Shown one piece after another: positions 24,425-36,618 of a stretch of 64,000 nt of DNA (its first letter is position 1; every line of letters begins with the position of its first letter). The notes below the pieces were generated by a model. It saw only the letters and a list, made by a program, of their open reading frames with translations. It made no database searches and was not told where the DNA came from. Source of the DNA: Baylisascaris procyonis (Eukaryota > Nematoda > Chromadorea > Rhabditida > Ascarididae). The position numbers and the translations under genes were made by a program. The DNA lies in assembly GCA_037389465.1 (NCBI GenBank), contig JAZARR010000059.1, forward strand, positions 6,099,001 to 6,163,000, in the 5' to 3' direction.

Positions 24425-27400
24425 CCAATGCGATCGCTCGATTCGCCGTTTCGTTTGTGTGCACATGAATCGGCTCGTTGTCGATGCTCTACCGTAATCG
24501 TAGCAATCGCTTCTCATCCCGTCAGTGTGGTGTTTTTCTTAAACGGACGCCATATACCAGCCATTTTCTATCTATCCAGAGAAGAGGTGAATCGTATGTT
24601 GTAACAAAAAAAAAAAAATTTGGATTTCTATCGGGAGAAGGTGTAATGCAAAAGTAATCATGTGCACTATCGCTTCTTTGCTCATCTATGTTTCCCATAG
24701 TGAATTTTGTCTGGAGCGGTTTTTGCCGTTTCGATCTGATTTCGGGAAGATTTCTGCGAAAACACTACACTTTCGTCCTGTAAACATTGCTTTCGTATCG
24801 CTACATTCGCAGACATGTGCGCATTGCTCTATCTTTTCCCTGTCGCACGAACGGCTCCATGTTTGTTAACGATTATGCTTGCTGTATTGTTATCCCTACG
24901 ATATAGGTTCATTTAATGCCATCTTTCTCGAAATACACTTTTCTTATAAATGAAACGGTTATGCTTTCATTGCTTGGCGAGCTTATTGATTGCTGTCAAT
25001 GTTTTTCATAAGCATCACCAAAAGATGCATCTACCTATTAATTGTCAAACTGAAAGCAACCTTTATAGAATGATTACTAAGGTATACTATGCAGCATTTG
25101 GCGTCGCTATATAGCTGTATGTTGTTTTCGATTATCCATGAGGCGAATATTGGTGCGTATCCCACAATATAAATTACAATTAAGTGAAGCGGGGAGGAAA
25201 GTAATTCGGAAGACGGTTGCCAAGGAAATAAGCCCTTTGCTGGATGAAACAGGTGGAAATTCCCATTGGAGGCCACCCAACGATCCGAAAGGACGCAAAC
25301 GAGAGCACGCCGTAGTAGGTGTAGTGCGTCACTATATAGCTTTGTCTTCGACTCTGTTCATTATATAAGCAGTTCATTGTCGCAGTACGTCCCGGATATG
25401 CAATAACGTGACATGTTTATTCTTATTTTATCGTTACAATTATTAGATGTTTGGGAATTAACACTTTTATGGGCAATTTTCTATTGCAAAAGTTTGCGTT
25501 AAATTTCTTGGTCGGTTGTGGGGGAGAGGATTCTTTACGTGTAGCGAAACTTGTCTCGCTTTTTGGAATGCAATGCTCAGCGCTGATTTTTCGAATATTT
25601 ATAAAGCTTGTCAGAAATGTTTATCCATACCTCTAAAATTTGATTTCTGCTATTGGATTTTCGAATTTGAAATGTTCCATGTTTGCTAATTACTTCATTA
25701 GTTCATCATATTCCATTATCATTTCAATCCGCTAATGTTAACGTTATTAAATATCGATGCAGAAATTTATAAAGCCACCAGTATCTAGTATGTGTCTTTC
25801 AGTTTCAGTGATCTGCTGCAACTCCATGGACCGCGTTTAACTCGTCGAGTTTTGAGCATAGTTAAGCAATGTTTCTTTGAGTCGAAGTAACTCAAAAATG
25901 ACAATTCCTGTGGAGTTTTGAAGTCATCCACGGCAATCCGATTGAAATATTTGATAAGAGTGCCTCTGAGAGTAGTACTTAGTTACACACTGATTGGACG
26001 CATATGCGGCAACGGCAAAAAAGAGGCGGTATTTCATCTCTTTCTGGCTTTGAAGTGTTGGCATAGGAAACTTTACTCCTGTTCCTTTATCATTGCCTTC
26101 CAAAGTGTATGCCTGTGAAACATCATTACTTGAAGATTTTGAAAGGTGTACATTACAACTGCTAGAGATGAAACTTTTTCGATTGTGTGCAAATACGTAG
26201 GGGCTATTTCGGCATTATTGGACATTGGACATATTGGCATTGGACAAAAAGCAATATTTTGATGCTTTTCTATCAAATGCAACGAAAAAGAAGTAATCGT
26301 CTCAAAGTGCTCTTGTCAACATTTTTTTAAATAGAATTTCTCGTCCTGAAACACCTCGAACAGTTCTCCACTGAAATTGTGAGCAGCCCCGAGAGAATAA
26401 TAACTTAGGGGACTGAATGCCGCTATGCTCAGACTGAAGTGAAGTCTTCCACAAAGGAGAAAAAATTACGCATCACATAGCGGTTCCAAAGGCTGATTTG
26501 AATGATAGTTGTAATGACAACACATCGGAGCAATGGCTTCGTCTTCCGACACCATTTTGACACTTTTAACGGTTTAATGCCAAATAAGAATTTATAAAAC
26601 TTTCGTGCAAATGTCCTCTAAAGTAAATCAGGAATTAGTTACCACCATCGTTTCATAGATGTTTTTTGGAGGGGATTAGGAGATAGAATATCAAATTTGA
26701 AAGGGGGAAGAAAGAGACGGAGCGTAGGGGAAGGACCTCGAAATTATGGTCGAATTGGGCGCTATGAAGAAAGTTGTGCGAAAGTGGTTTTGAAATGGAA
26801 AGGGAGTAACGTGAGCGACGGCGCCGATTCTATGAAGTTGACGCGAGTGACCTTCAGCAAAAACGAAAGCTGCGTCTTGATGCGCATTGCCATGTGCCGA
26901 CGGCACGCACAAGTCATCCAATAGAAGCTGGGACCTGTACGATTGTCGAGAATACCCGCCTCCAAACAGCGCGGGTTTGTGCACACATATTGCGATGTGC
27001 ACTTTTGCACTCCTCCTTCCCATCTTTCTCGTGCAGTGGAAATCCCTCCCCTCCCTAAATACTTAGTGCCTTATACGTGTTGTTGAGATGCGCATTATGA
27101 TCGTCTGCATTTATTGCGAGATGGATGCTCTTAACATCTCAGAAACATAGTGCAAAAATGAAGAGAACATTTTTCACACAAATGTAAAATGACCTTTTCA
27201 AGGCGAAATAATTTGACGTTATTGTCTTGTGAATTTTGCTATTTTCGCTTCGAAATGAAACGAGGTGAGATGTGATATGTTTGCTGATCGCTTCCACAGT
27301 GATTTGGACAATGCAGCGTGTAAAACCACTTCCGGTTACTTGACGTGTAATTTCACATATGATTTGTATGACATTCAGTTGAGATTTTGAACTTTGGTCT

Positions 27401-30400
27401 TCTATATACTTTCTGCTAAAGTGACACTTTATAAGGTTTTATATAACCGTCTTTAGAATCTTCTTTTAAATAACAGTCCACATTCTCTTGGAGAAGTTGA
27501 AAGCTTCTTTATTTGATATGGGAACATTTTACTGAAGATTCATTTCGCTAAGACTGCTGAGAGAAAAAAAAAGGAAAATTCTCGGCAGAAGAGGTGATAA
27601 GAGAAAATAGGTCGGCAAGTCGATGGCGTAAGTCTATCCATCGTAGTTTTCCTTCGCATAACAATTCCACGACCTTCACATTTAGTCTTCCGGTTGCATG
27701 CGTTGAGCATGTAATATTTTCTGCTCTCTTCTTTGGTATGAATGCAGCGCGTTTTATTAGTTGTGTTTAATTCTCCATGAAAGTTGAGACCGATAAATAT
27801 TCACGTTGTTTTTGTGAATGTCACAACAGGAATTCGAATTTCAAATCTACTTTATCGTTCGATTAGCTAAGTTCGATTGTAATTGTAAAACGTTTAAAAT
27901 TTTGAAAATCTTAGTAAGTTTCATTTTTTGAATTCATTAGATCCAAAAGTGACTCGTATCTACTGGGATCGTTTTACGAGTTTCTGTTACTCAGGAAAAG
28001 GTAAAGCTATCAAAAAATCATCAAAAAAAAAAGAAAGTGTACAAGATGTTGTATACCGCAAATGGATTTAATATCGTTGACCTGTATTCTCGCTACGTTT
28101 CGGAGTCATTACTCCTATGATTTTTGACGTTTGTATATAACTTAGTCTCTGCAAAGATGTAAATAACTTTCGTGGGATTCCATTTCATCGATGCTCGGAA
28201 AGTGCTACTTTCTGTGAATCCTGACGTTTTAATCTGCCCATGTGATCGACTAGAAAAGGAAAGTCTGTACGAATAGTAACGAAAATTTCACTAAGGGAAT
28301 GGACACCTTGAAAATGAATTGAAGAGTGATGACCGTCTTGTTATGGAAATAATCCTTATCATTCCTCGATTTGTGTTGAATCTTCGCAGTATTAAACAAC
28401 GATTAACTCGTCTAGATTATGCTATTTATTGCATCTCTTCCCGTCTTTTCTAAATGCTTAGTCAGATTTATTTCAAAGCATTTATTTTTTCGTTTGTTAT
28501 GTATTTGTTTTAAATATTTCGTTGTCTAGGAGATTCGATGACAGAACAGCATATTATAAGTAGGCCGAAAAGTATGTTTATGTAGATAATTGAATATGTA
28601 AGAAGTGTGCTTTAGGTTTTTGAGGAAATAGCATAGCTAAGAACTGTTTTGGCAATATAAATAGGTCCTGAGAGAGAAACCTACTGCAGCACGAAAAGAA
28701 AGAGTATGTATCAGCGATGACTGTGGAAAGAGGAGAAAGGGGCGAAGAAGAACGGAGGGGAGGGGGAAGGCGAAGGATAACATGAGTTCGTTGTCGTATA
28801 GTAATCCATGGTATGCTCCAAGTGGGAAACGTTTTAGTTTGGAGCACCTCTGTCGAGCATGACCTTGTCGCGTTCTTGTGTCCTTGAAAGAGAATCAATC
28901 GCTGGCTGAACCGGCGCACTACTCACCATGCGTACATTTCTCTTCCACGATCCGTCCGATTTTCATCCACCTTCCAAATTTACAGTCACATCGTTTTTCT
29001 CGAATGGAAACCTACCACATTTATTGTACCCATATTTTCGATACTTCGAATCTTGAAACAACTGTTCATTGCCCTATCTAGCAAAATAAATATTCTAAAG
29101 AAGAAAAAAGTTTGAGAATAAATATTTAGAGCTCTAGGAGAAATATTTGAAAGGTCGTGTAATTATAAATTCAATCGTTTATTGGATTTCATTGTTTTCT
29201 TCTTTAAAAAAGATTTTTCCTTCGCTGAAGCAATTTCTCTTGCAATTTCAATTCCGTATTTCGATGAAGACCATTTCCACGTTGAACGTCATATTATAGA
29301 AAATAAAATTCTTTGCCAACATATAGAGTAGATAGATGAGAGAGGACAGCAATTCTCGTCTATCTCTTTAAAGTTCAAGTTTTTTTTTTTCGAATTTCCT
29401 CAGATCATGTTCAGCGCATTTGTTCATACAGTGATGAAATTCTATAGTTCAATTGATTAATTGGTGAAAAAGTTTGCGCTTTTTTTTTTGGAAGTTATGA
29501 GTATGACGGTTTTATTGAAAAGCTTGCAGTATTTCTGCTCTGCTTGCTTTTTCCTTATTATTTTTCAACAATATTTATTATTAAATGAACCTCTTAAAGG
29601 ACCCTTTCAATAAGATTCAATTGACCGCGTTATTCATGAAAAACTTTATCGAAGACAGTTCCTCCTTACTTATTTGATAGTAATTGTGGATGTGATTATT
29701 TGTAGGGAACAATGTGAGCTTTCTTGCAGTCGCAAACATTTTTGCTGCTGATGTTTGTGAAACTGAAATTTCTTGATAGTGAAGCTTGATTAATGACCGT
29801 TGCGCAGTGAAATACATTTATTTTTCAATAAACGAATAGCGCTTAGTTAAAATTATTGCACTAAGTTTGGTTAGAAAATTCAGGAAATGTAATACATCTT
29901 CAAAGAAAGACGAACACAATTCAGATTTGTGTAAATTGAAAGCTCGATAATGAACTAAAGAATTGCAACGTCAAAAAGTATGCGGAAAACTTTAATTCCT
30001 AAATTCTCGTTAGAAATTGAGATATTTATACTATTGAATACAAGAAGTGAACTAAAATCTTATTATCGAGCACCAATATTTGTAAGAAAAACTAGTAAGC
30101 ATACTACGCTATCTATAAGTAAATGTGAGAGATAAATCGCTCAAAATTTTCTCATTGGCAGTAGTTATTTTTGGTCATCTTTTACGGCCTGAGTTAGACC
30201 ACACCTATTTCACTGGGAGTTCTTTGTGCTGCTCCCCTTCTCCCTTTTCCCACTTACTCTACTTATATCTGTTATTGCTTCTTCAGTGCTAGGGGATGGA
30301 AATATTTATAGTGTCGAATATTGAAGAGAGCTTTACACTGTTACTGCAGCGGCAATTACTGTCTAATCATCACCTTCATTTTTTTCTTCAGTTTTGTTTT

Positions 30401-32088
30401 TTTTGGGGTTTGGTTCGAGATCAGGTAACGAGAGCAATTTTCAGTTTGCATAATTAATTTTGTAAGTGCCAAAGGTCCGAGCTTCGGTAACGACAAACAA
30501 CTTTCACATCATCATCCTAGTTTGGTAAAAATTGAAATCAAGAGCCAGCTATTTGTATGCAAATATGTTTGAGTAAAATGATTCATTAAAGGAATAATAA
30601 CTGAGTCAGTGGAACAGGCCGTCAAGTCTTGTTCTCGCTTCATTGCTTATGCTTTTGTTCCTGCTGTATTTTTTACTTAATTCAGTCTGTAAGCTGTTTC
30701 TTCATCTCTTTGAAAGAGATTGCGAGATAAGGTAATATGCTTACTAGTTTTTCTTTAAAATATTGGTGCAGATAAATTTAGGGGATTTATAACGAACAGC
30801 AGATATTGTTTTCTGATTGCCCATAGTTCTGATTACACAATTATGCGCATATTTTATGTGTAAGTATAGTATGCCATAAAATTTCAATTTTGCATGCGTG
30901 AAGAAAGCTGGAAGATGTCTCAGAGAAATTGGAGGAATATGCGCTCTTTGATGATACGTCAACCAAGTCAATCGACAGCAAAAACATTCAAAAAAAGCGC
31001 GTCATAATTTTATGCAGATCTGCAATCAAAAATCTGTGCTTTATAACAACGTGTCTAGTTGTGCGAAAATTCGTATCGGCGTAAAATTTCGGAAAAAGCG
31101 CAAAAAAATTGAAATTTACTATAGAAACACAAAATTTCACCTATCGGTTGGTTTTTTTTTTTTCTTCCCAACGGAAATTAATCACAATTGTGAATTTAAT
31201 CGTAATAAGAAGAACTATGCCAGAATCTCGTTTAGTATTTGCGAAAGTAATAATGACATCAGAACAGAGGAGGACATGAGGTGAAATCCAATATAAAAAT
31301 GAGGAACACATTAAGTAATTTATTTGTTCTGTGCGTTCTAATCGCACAAACAATTATATGGACTATAATGACACATACGATACCCAAGTTTCTAGAAGAC
31401 GTGCTCATGGCAGCGCTTAAGTTTGATGGGCGTTGTGAATGGAACAACGCATTGGAAAGGATAAGTAATCAATGCAGTAACTAATAGCCGATGAGGATCG
31501 GTGCAAAACGGTGGGAATCACTTTCAGGAAGGAGTGCTTGTTGAACGCACTTATTTAGACCATCGTAAACAGTCACAACGGAACTGATTGAGGCACATGT
31601 GCACCGAAAGCGAGAGGATCGTGCCGCTGGAAATGTGCGCGCTCGCTGCGCTACTTTTGTTTATACGTGTTAGCGGGACGGCAAGCCCATAATGGCTTTG
31701 TCTCGGATGGATCATTTCCCAACGGTGCCCCACGATCGCTGCACAGCTGAACTTTCTCTCTTGGTGTTCCTCGTCGCTCAAATGCATCACTATTCCAGAT
31801 AGCCTTATATCCACTCATTCGTCGTTAAAGGATTCCGCTTCACTTATTTTCTCCATGCTTAACGGTTATTGTGGTGCAGTTTGGAGCAATGCGCATTACG
31901 GTGGCTGTCTCTTCATAAGCATTTTTAATGCATGTCTTTGACTCGCGTATCACGGCTCGCTGCAGTTTCCTCGCATTACTTTTAGTTACTGAATTGTATT
32001 CATTGGACTGTGAGAGTCAGATAGATGAGTAAAAGTATAATAAAAAGCTGTAAGCAAACGGCGATTGTAAAGGGTCGCAGATAGAGGG

Positions 32089-32194
32089 ATGCATGAGTGG
32101 ACTGTGATGGCAGACCGTGATTCGCCGTCAGATAGCATTTATGAGAGGGCATTCCGGATCACTTTGGATAATCTTGATACGGGCGTGCGCCAAG
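32089..32194 (+). CDS. Tentative distal 5' coding exon (possible hbl-1 isoform)
   Basis: An ATG lies 20 bases after an acceptor-like GGGTCGCAG, which could be a cis- or trans-splice site. The frame encodes 35 residues, acidic and polar (M-A-D-R-D-S-P-S-D from the second Met), ending at a donor CCAAG|GTCATT in phase 1. That phase fits the exon at 35193, which leads in frame into the first finger of hbl-1. No homology is recognised and the splice is not proven. Confidence 0.22.
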
Positions 32195-32593
32195 GTCATT
32201 CCAAGGAGTGTCCAAGGATGTACACGCCCCTAGACGTCGCATACCTGTGTTACCAGCAGCATTCCTATTATAGTCTCCTTTCTTCATCGCCTCGCTTACA
32301 CCTTCCCGCACCATCTCATTTGTCTTTCAAAAGTGGTTTTGCAAGCTTCTCCTTACAAGCATTATTTCATTCATTTTAGGACCATTATATCAATTCTGTT
32401 ACTGTAATGCATGAGAGATTTTGAAGACGATTTGAATAGACGGAACTTCAAGTGGTAATGAATTCACAACCACGATAAATTGAAGTCATATAAGTTTTGC
32501 TTATTTGCTGACTTGCATTCATTAGCTGCTAGTTCTATCTCGCCATTTGAAAATCCTTACTTACAATATAGGTGAACACTAGTACGCAGCAAT

Positions 32594-32605
32594 GGGGGGG
32601 GGGGG
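32594..32605. repeat. Run of 12 G
   Basis: Twelve consecutive G bases in AT-rich surroundings, an unusual homopolymer for this window. It may be polymorphic in length. Confidence 0.9.
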
Positions 32606-34548
32606 CGATACCTGATGTTCATATCAGCAGTTTCCATTCGGCCAGTAATACCGTTAATTGCGTTGATGGTAGTGTTTCTTTCAACGCCTTTCCGTTAATT
32701 TGACGCATTGACTTTGTATTAGTGGTTATGCTTGTGGGAGCCTTTTGTCTTTTTCCTCTCTTCGCTATCATTTGCTCAAACATTTTGCATAGCTCTTTCC
32801 GTTAGGTGAGATACATCTATAAGATGTCCGTACAGCTAACGATTCTTACACACAAATGCATTCATAGGTGTTGTTGCTGACCTTTAATAAAGGCCACCAA
32901 TATGAATGCAAATTTTTACATTAAGAATTGATGTGTTTAGTAGGATCGTACGAGGTGAATTTAGCGATATATGCTTTTTTTCGGCTTTAGATAGCTATAC
33001 TCGGAGAATCAGTAAAATATATCGGATGTTGATATTCGGTGTATGAATTTGTTTACTTTCTTGCATTTCAGAAAATAACTTTTATATACGCAAAATTAAA
33101 TTGTATATGCGTCACATCTAAATAATTCTCCGAAGGATTTTTTTTTTCATTTGAATATTTTTTGGCCAAAATTTGCAACTATACAATTATATATTCTAAC
33201 TGTCGCTTACCGATGAAAGTGCGAAATTGACGAATGATTTCTTTTCACTGAGATAAAATTGAAGCGGGATTATCCATATGTGACGTACTAGTTAATTCAA
33301 TCCGAACTATTAATAGCCCAATAAAAGCTCTTTTAGTCTATCAATTTGTCTGAAATAAAGTGAACTTCCTTTGCACTACATAAAGGAAGATTTGGATCGC
33401 TTTATAAGAAAAAAAATTATTAGGTTTATTCTATTCTTTTTTATGCTTCAGTGAATGTTCGGACATTTGAATAGCAAAAGTAGAATGAAATTAGATTGAT
33501 GCGATAGCTTAATGAGGCGGTAACCGAACGATGTAGTGGTGGATACGGCAGAGCATAGTTTAACTGATCCGGTAGCTTATTATCTCGGACACGGATATCA
33601 TGCGCGATACCTCCGGATTACGATGCATCAGGACCTGATTTTAAATCCTCCCTCCGCTCCGATACGAGCAGCATTTCTCTCTCTCTCTATATATATGCGT
33701 GTATCTATGCATGTGTTGTTCGCCACTCGGGGATTTCGAATGTAATGTGGTTTGATTTTCGCGGGGGGAGAAGACGAGATTTCTCTGCTCACCCCACAAT
33801 GGGAAGATCGGCTGCGTGTCCGGTTCCATGCAAACTCTCGCCGCATCGTCATGTCCCTGATATCTGCAACCTTGAGCATTGTGTTTTCCCTAGTTGTGGT
33901 GATGCTCCTTTCATCCATTTTTAACTTACAACGTCTGTGGCATTCCTTTCAACCATTTTCATCGTCTCGTTCCACTTATATTACTGCTTGCTTTGTGATA
34001 AAGTCACATACATTCACGCTTATTCAATATTTTGAAAGCACGATTTCTTTTAGGCGAAAAGAGAATCAAGAAGTGTTGTGTAATTTTTTCTGACACTTCT
34101 GTAGAAAGGGCTGAAAAATCTCCAATTCCAGAAAAAAATGATTTTTTTTGTCCAGTCTGCCATGTTCAGCACGTTGCTCATGAAAACATAACTTGCGCGA
34201 TTAAAGCTAGTATGTGCATAAAATTCATCCCCATAAACTCTATGCATCAGTCTTTGTTGAACCTAAAAACTGTACACCTGCTTCGACTGATCCCCATAAG
34301 CTGTAGAAATGCTCTTTATTTGTCTTGTCGAGGCAATACTTAACGTCTATTGAAGCGTTCTTCATCAAGGCAGTGCTACTGGTGTATCAATGCACAGTAA
34401 GTTTTCTGTTGTGCTAGGGTTACTCTAGGTTAAATTTATGTAGCCATACATACGATGTTAGCATAAATTCGCATAAAAGTCCAGAATTGACTAAACGCAG
34501 AGCAAAGGTCCGATGTGGAAATGTCGAGTATGGGAGGCTGGTTTGTAA

Positions 34549-34831
34549 ATGCGACGCGATATGGAGGAATGCTCTGAGCGAGGGCGTTGGCCACTTACAG
34601 TCGGTTGGCGTTGGCCGTGTCCACTCGTGGCGCAAACAGTTAGCATCGAGGCGCGTTGTGTTTGCGCTCCCTCTCCGGGCATCTCAACCCGGAAAAGAAG
34701 TGCGCTTCGAATGGGATTTGCTGTGGGCAGCAGCAGTGAAGACGACCGCGAGAAGTGTAGAGAAAACGCAAATAAAGTTGTTGGTCCACACAGAGAAAAG
34801 AGAAGGCGTCCGGCGACAACAAGGAATCAAG
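34549..34831 (+). CDS. Tentative 5' exon of hbl-1 in a GC-rich open island
   Basis: From 34487 to 35010 two + frames (169 and 153 codons) and parts of both minus frames are open, the longest such island in the window. In the frame from ATG 34549 (or ATG 34711, M-G-F-A-V-G) it encodes S-S-S-E-D-D-R-E-K-C-R-E-N and a basic run R-E-K-R-R-R-P, then reaches a donor AATCAAG|GTCACC in phase 1. That fits the exon at 35193 and then 35272, in frame with the hbl-1 start. It may equally be promoter or 5' UTR sequence. Confidence 0.28.
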
Positions 34832-35192
34832 GTCACCTTCGCCTCTTCCAGTACTCGAGAGCGGTTCGCGGTTCGCCCGAGAAATTCTCGCACAGCCTCG
34901 TCTCCCCCTCATTACAGGCGACCAGTACATCGGGCGTCTCGTATCTGTTGCTGCCATACTTTGCCTTTGATGACGTACTGTTTGGTTCTACGATGAGAAT
35001 GCGTCTTTGAATAACTTCCTGCCGTAGTGCTATAACGACCGTGTCGATTACCTTCACATAATTTCCATAGAAAAGAGTCAAGAACGCACATAGCGGTGAA
35101 AATAATTTAATTTCTATTGCCGTGTAGTTAATAGGCGATAAGGGCGCATCATGTATAAAATATTGTTGTGCTATAATAATGGTCATTTTCAG

Positions 35193-35223
35193 TAAATCAG
35201 GCAGACGATTTCAACAAAACGAG
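35193..35223 (+). other. hbl-1: Probable small 5' exon of hbl-1 or spliced-leader acceptor site
   Basis: A strong nematode acceptor (GGTCATTTTCAG) precedes 31 bases that end at donor ACGAG|GTAACT. The following intron, 35224-35271, is 48 nt, close to the minimal size typical of nematodes. If the exon before it ends in phase 1, this exon is open (N-Q-A-D-D-F-N-K-T) and runs in frame into the hbl-1 start. Otherwise it is 5' UTR and the acceptor is a good spliced-leader trans-splice site. Confidence 0.45.
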
Positions 35224-35271
35224 GTAACTCCACCCACCAAGTTGATTTGCGGCCGAGCTTGGCATTCGTAG

Positions 35272-35425
35272 GTTATTACGCAACGTCACAATGGCAATGG
35301 AGGATATGAATGCGTGTGCGGAATGCGGCTTTACGACAAACAATTTTGCCGAATTCACCGAGCATATTGAACAACATGAAAGCGAGCAACAACGTGCACC
35401 TTCCGGAGAGCCCACAAATCAACAG
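35272..35425 (+). CDS. hbl-1: hbl-1 exon with start codon and finger 1
   Basis: The acceptor is GGCATTCGTAG and the donor CAACAG|GTATGC. The first ATG at 35291 gives M-A-M-E-D-M-N-A then C-A-E-C-G-F and H-I-E-Q-H, a complete C2H2 finger, followed by a Gln/Glu-rich stretch. The coding part starts at 35291. The frame is also open upstream to the exon boundary, so a longer N-terminus is possible. Confidence 0.85.
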
Positions 35426-36554
35426 GTATGCTAGCCACTGTTAACTATCGTTTGCTTTTCCTAATCGAAGCACATCTTGTTACGTGTATGGTAGCCACAG
35501 AGCAACTCTTAACGCCAGTGTGTGTTTATGGCAGTCATACAGCGCAGTTTGTGTTCTCTCATCACATCCACTGTTCACTTCTTGCCGAATCAACTTGGCA
35601 GTAAGTTTGTGTCATGCACTCGATGCTTTCAGTCCACGTTTCTAAGGATACAGCATTCGCGCGTTAGTGATAGCGATTCAGTGTGCAGCTGTTTCCCTCT
35701 TTGTCTTGTCGAAGCGTGTCGGTAGTCCGTCGTATATCGTGTTTCACGTTTTTCTTTGTTCATATTAGGCGGCTTCTTTGTCCGTTTGTGCGCAATGCAT
35801 CCTCTCGCAGCAAGTATCTCACTATTCCACGCTATAAGCAAACATCCTTTACCTGACGTTTAAGCCGTTCGTGTTTATTGCAATCAAAGCAAGTCAAAAC
35901 ATTTCGAGAAACTATGACGTTTTCCATTGAGCGATCGCCCGCTAGTGTCGCAGTGACTCATCTTTCTCGCATCACTCACCTCGCCAATTCATCGTGCTTT
36001 TAAAGAGAACGTAAACGGAAGACGTTGCTCACCTGCGACAACACGTTTCGCGTTTTACTTTATCGCCCGTTGAAGTTTTCTTAAGTAGCGTAATATGTAT
36101 TCTTGAACCGGGCAGGCGAGCAATGAAAAATTTGATGCTAAGTTCAAAGTTAAACCATTAACAGCGCAAACGCATCTCGGTTGAAGCTGGCTGTTATTCC
36201 CGTTGACCCAGTAACTTTTACTTGTTCTAATGAACTTCAGGTTGTCGAACCTTGCCACAGTTGGGTTTATGCTTTATAATTGAATAATTTCATACTCATC
36301 GGTGAATTATCTCAAGACGTTGTGGCTCAGGGTTTTGTAAAGCTCTCTTGATTCGGTCACCACTTATTAGAGTAGTACCGGTGGCGGTACTTTTGGCTGA
36401 ACATTCGTCTAGTTTCATCTAAAAATCCAGCCTTTCGAATTTCCGAAGTTTGGATGCCATTTTTGCCTGTGCAAAAATGCGCCAAAACTAGGTTTTAATT
36501 TTTACGTTTTCGTAATTTTTTCTGGCACTCGAATGCGCTCAATTTATGCATCAG

Positions 36555-36618
<64 letters not shown>

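Larger units (their letters stand above)
15213..32088. other. Long apparent gene desert between the two genes
   Basis: About 17 kb with no recognisable protein family and no chain of compatible exons on either strand. Open frames are under 115 codons. GC-richer islands with open frames on both strands occur at about 20.3-21.3, 25.1-25.4, 26.7-27.0 and 31.5-31.85 kb; these look like dispersed repeat fragments or regulatory DNA. The frame at 20469-20699 contains one hydrophobic stretch (about 22 residues) but nothing else that supports a gene. The region probably holds distal control elements of hbl-1 and intergenic repeats. Confidence 0.45.

Noticed and set aside
33536..34093. Overlapping open frames on both strands with CT-rich and TA repeats
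   Set aside because: Frames overlap without a dominant one, contain simple repeats, and show no domain.
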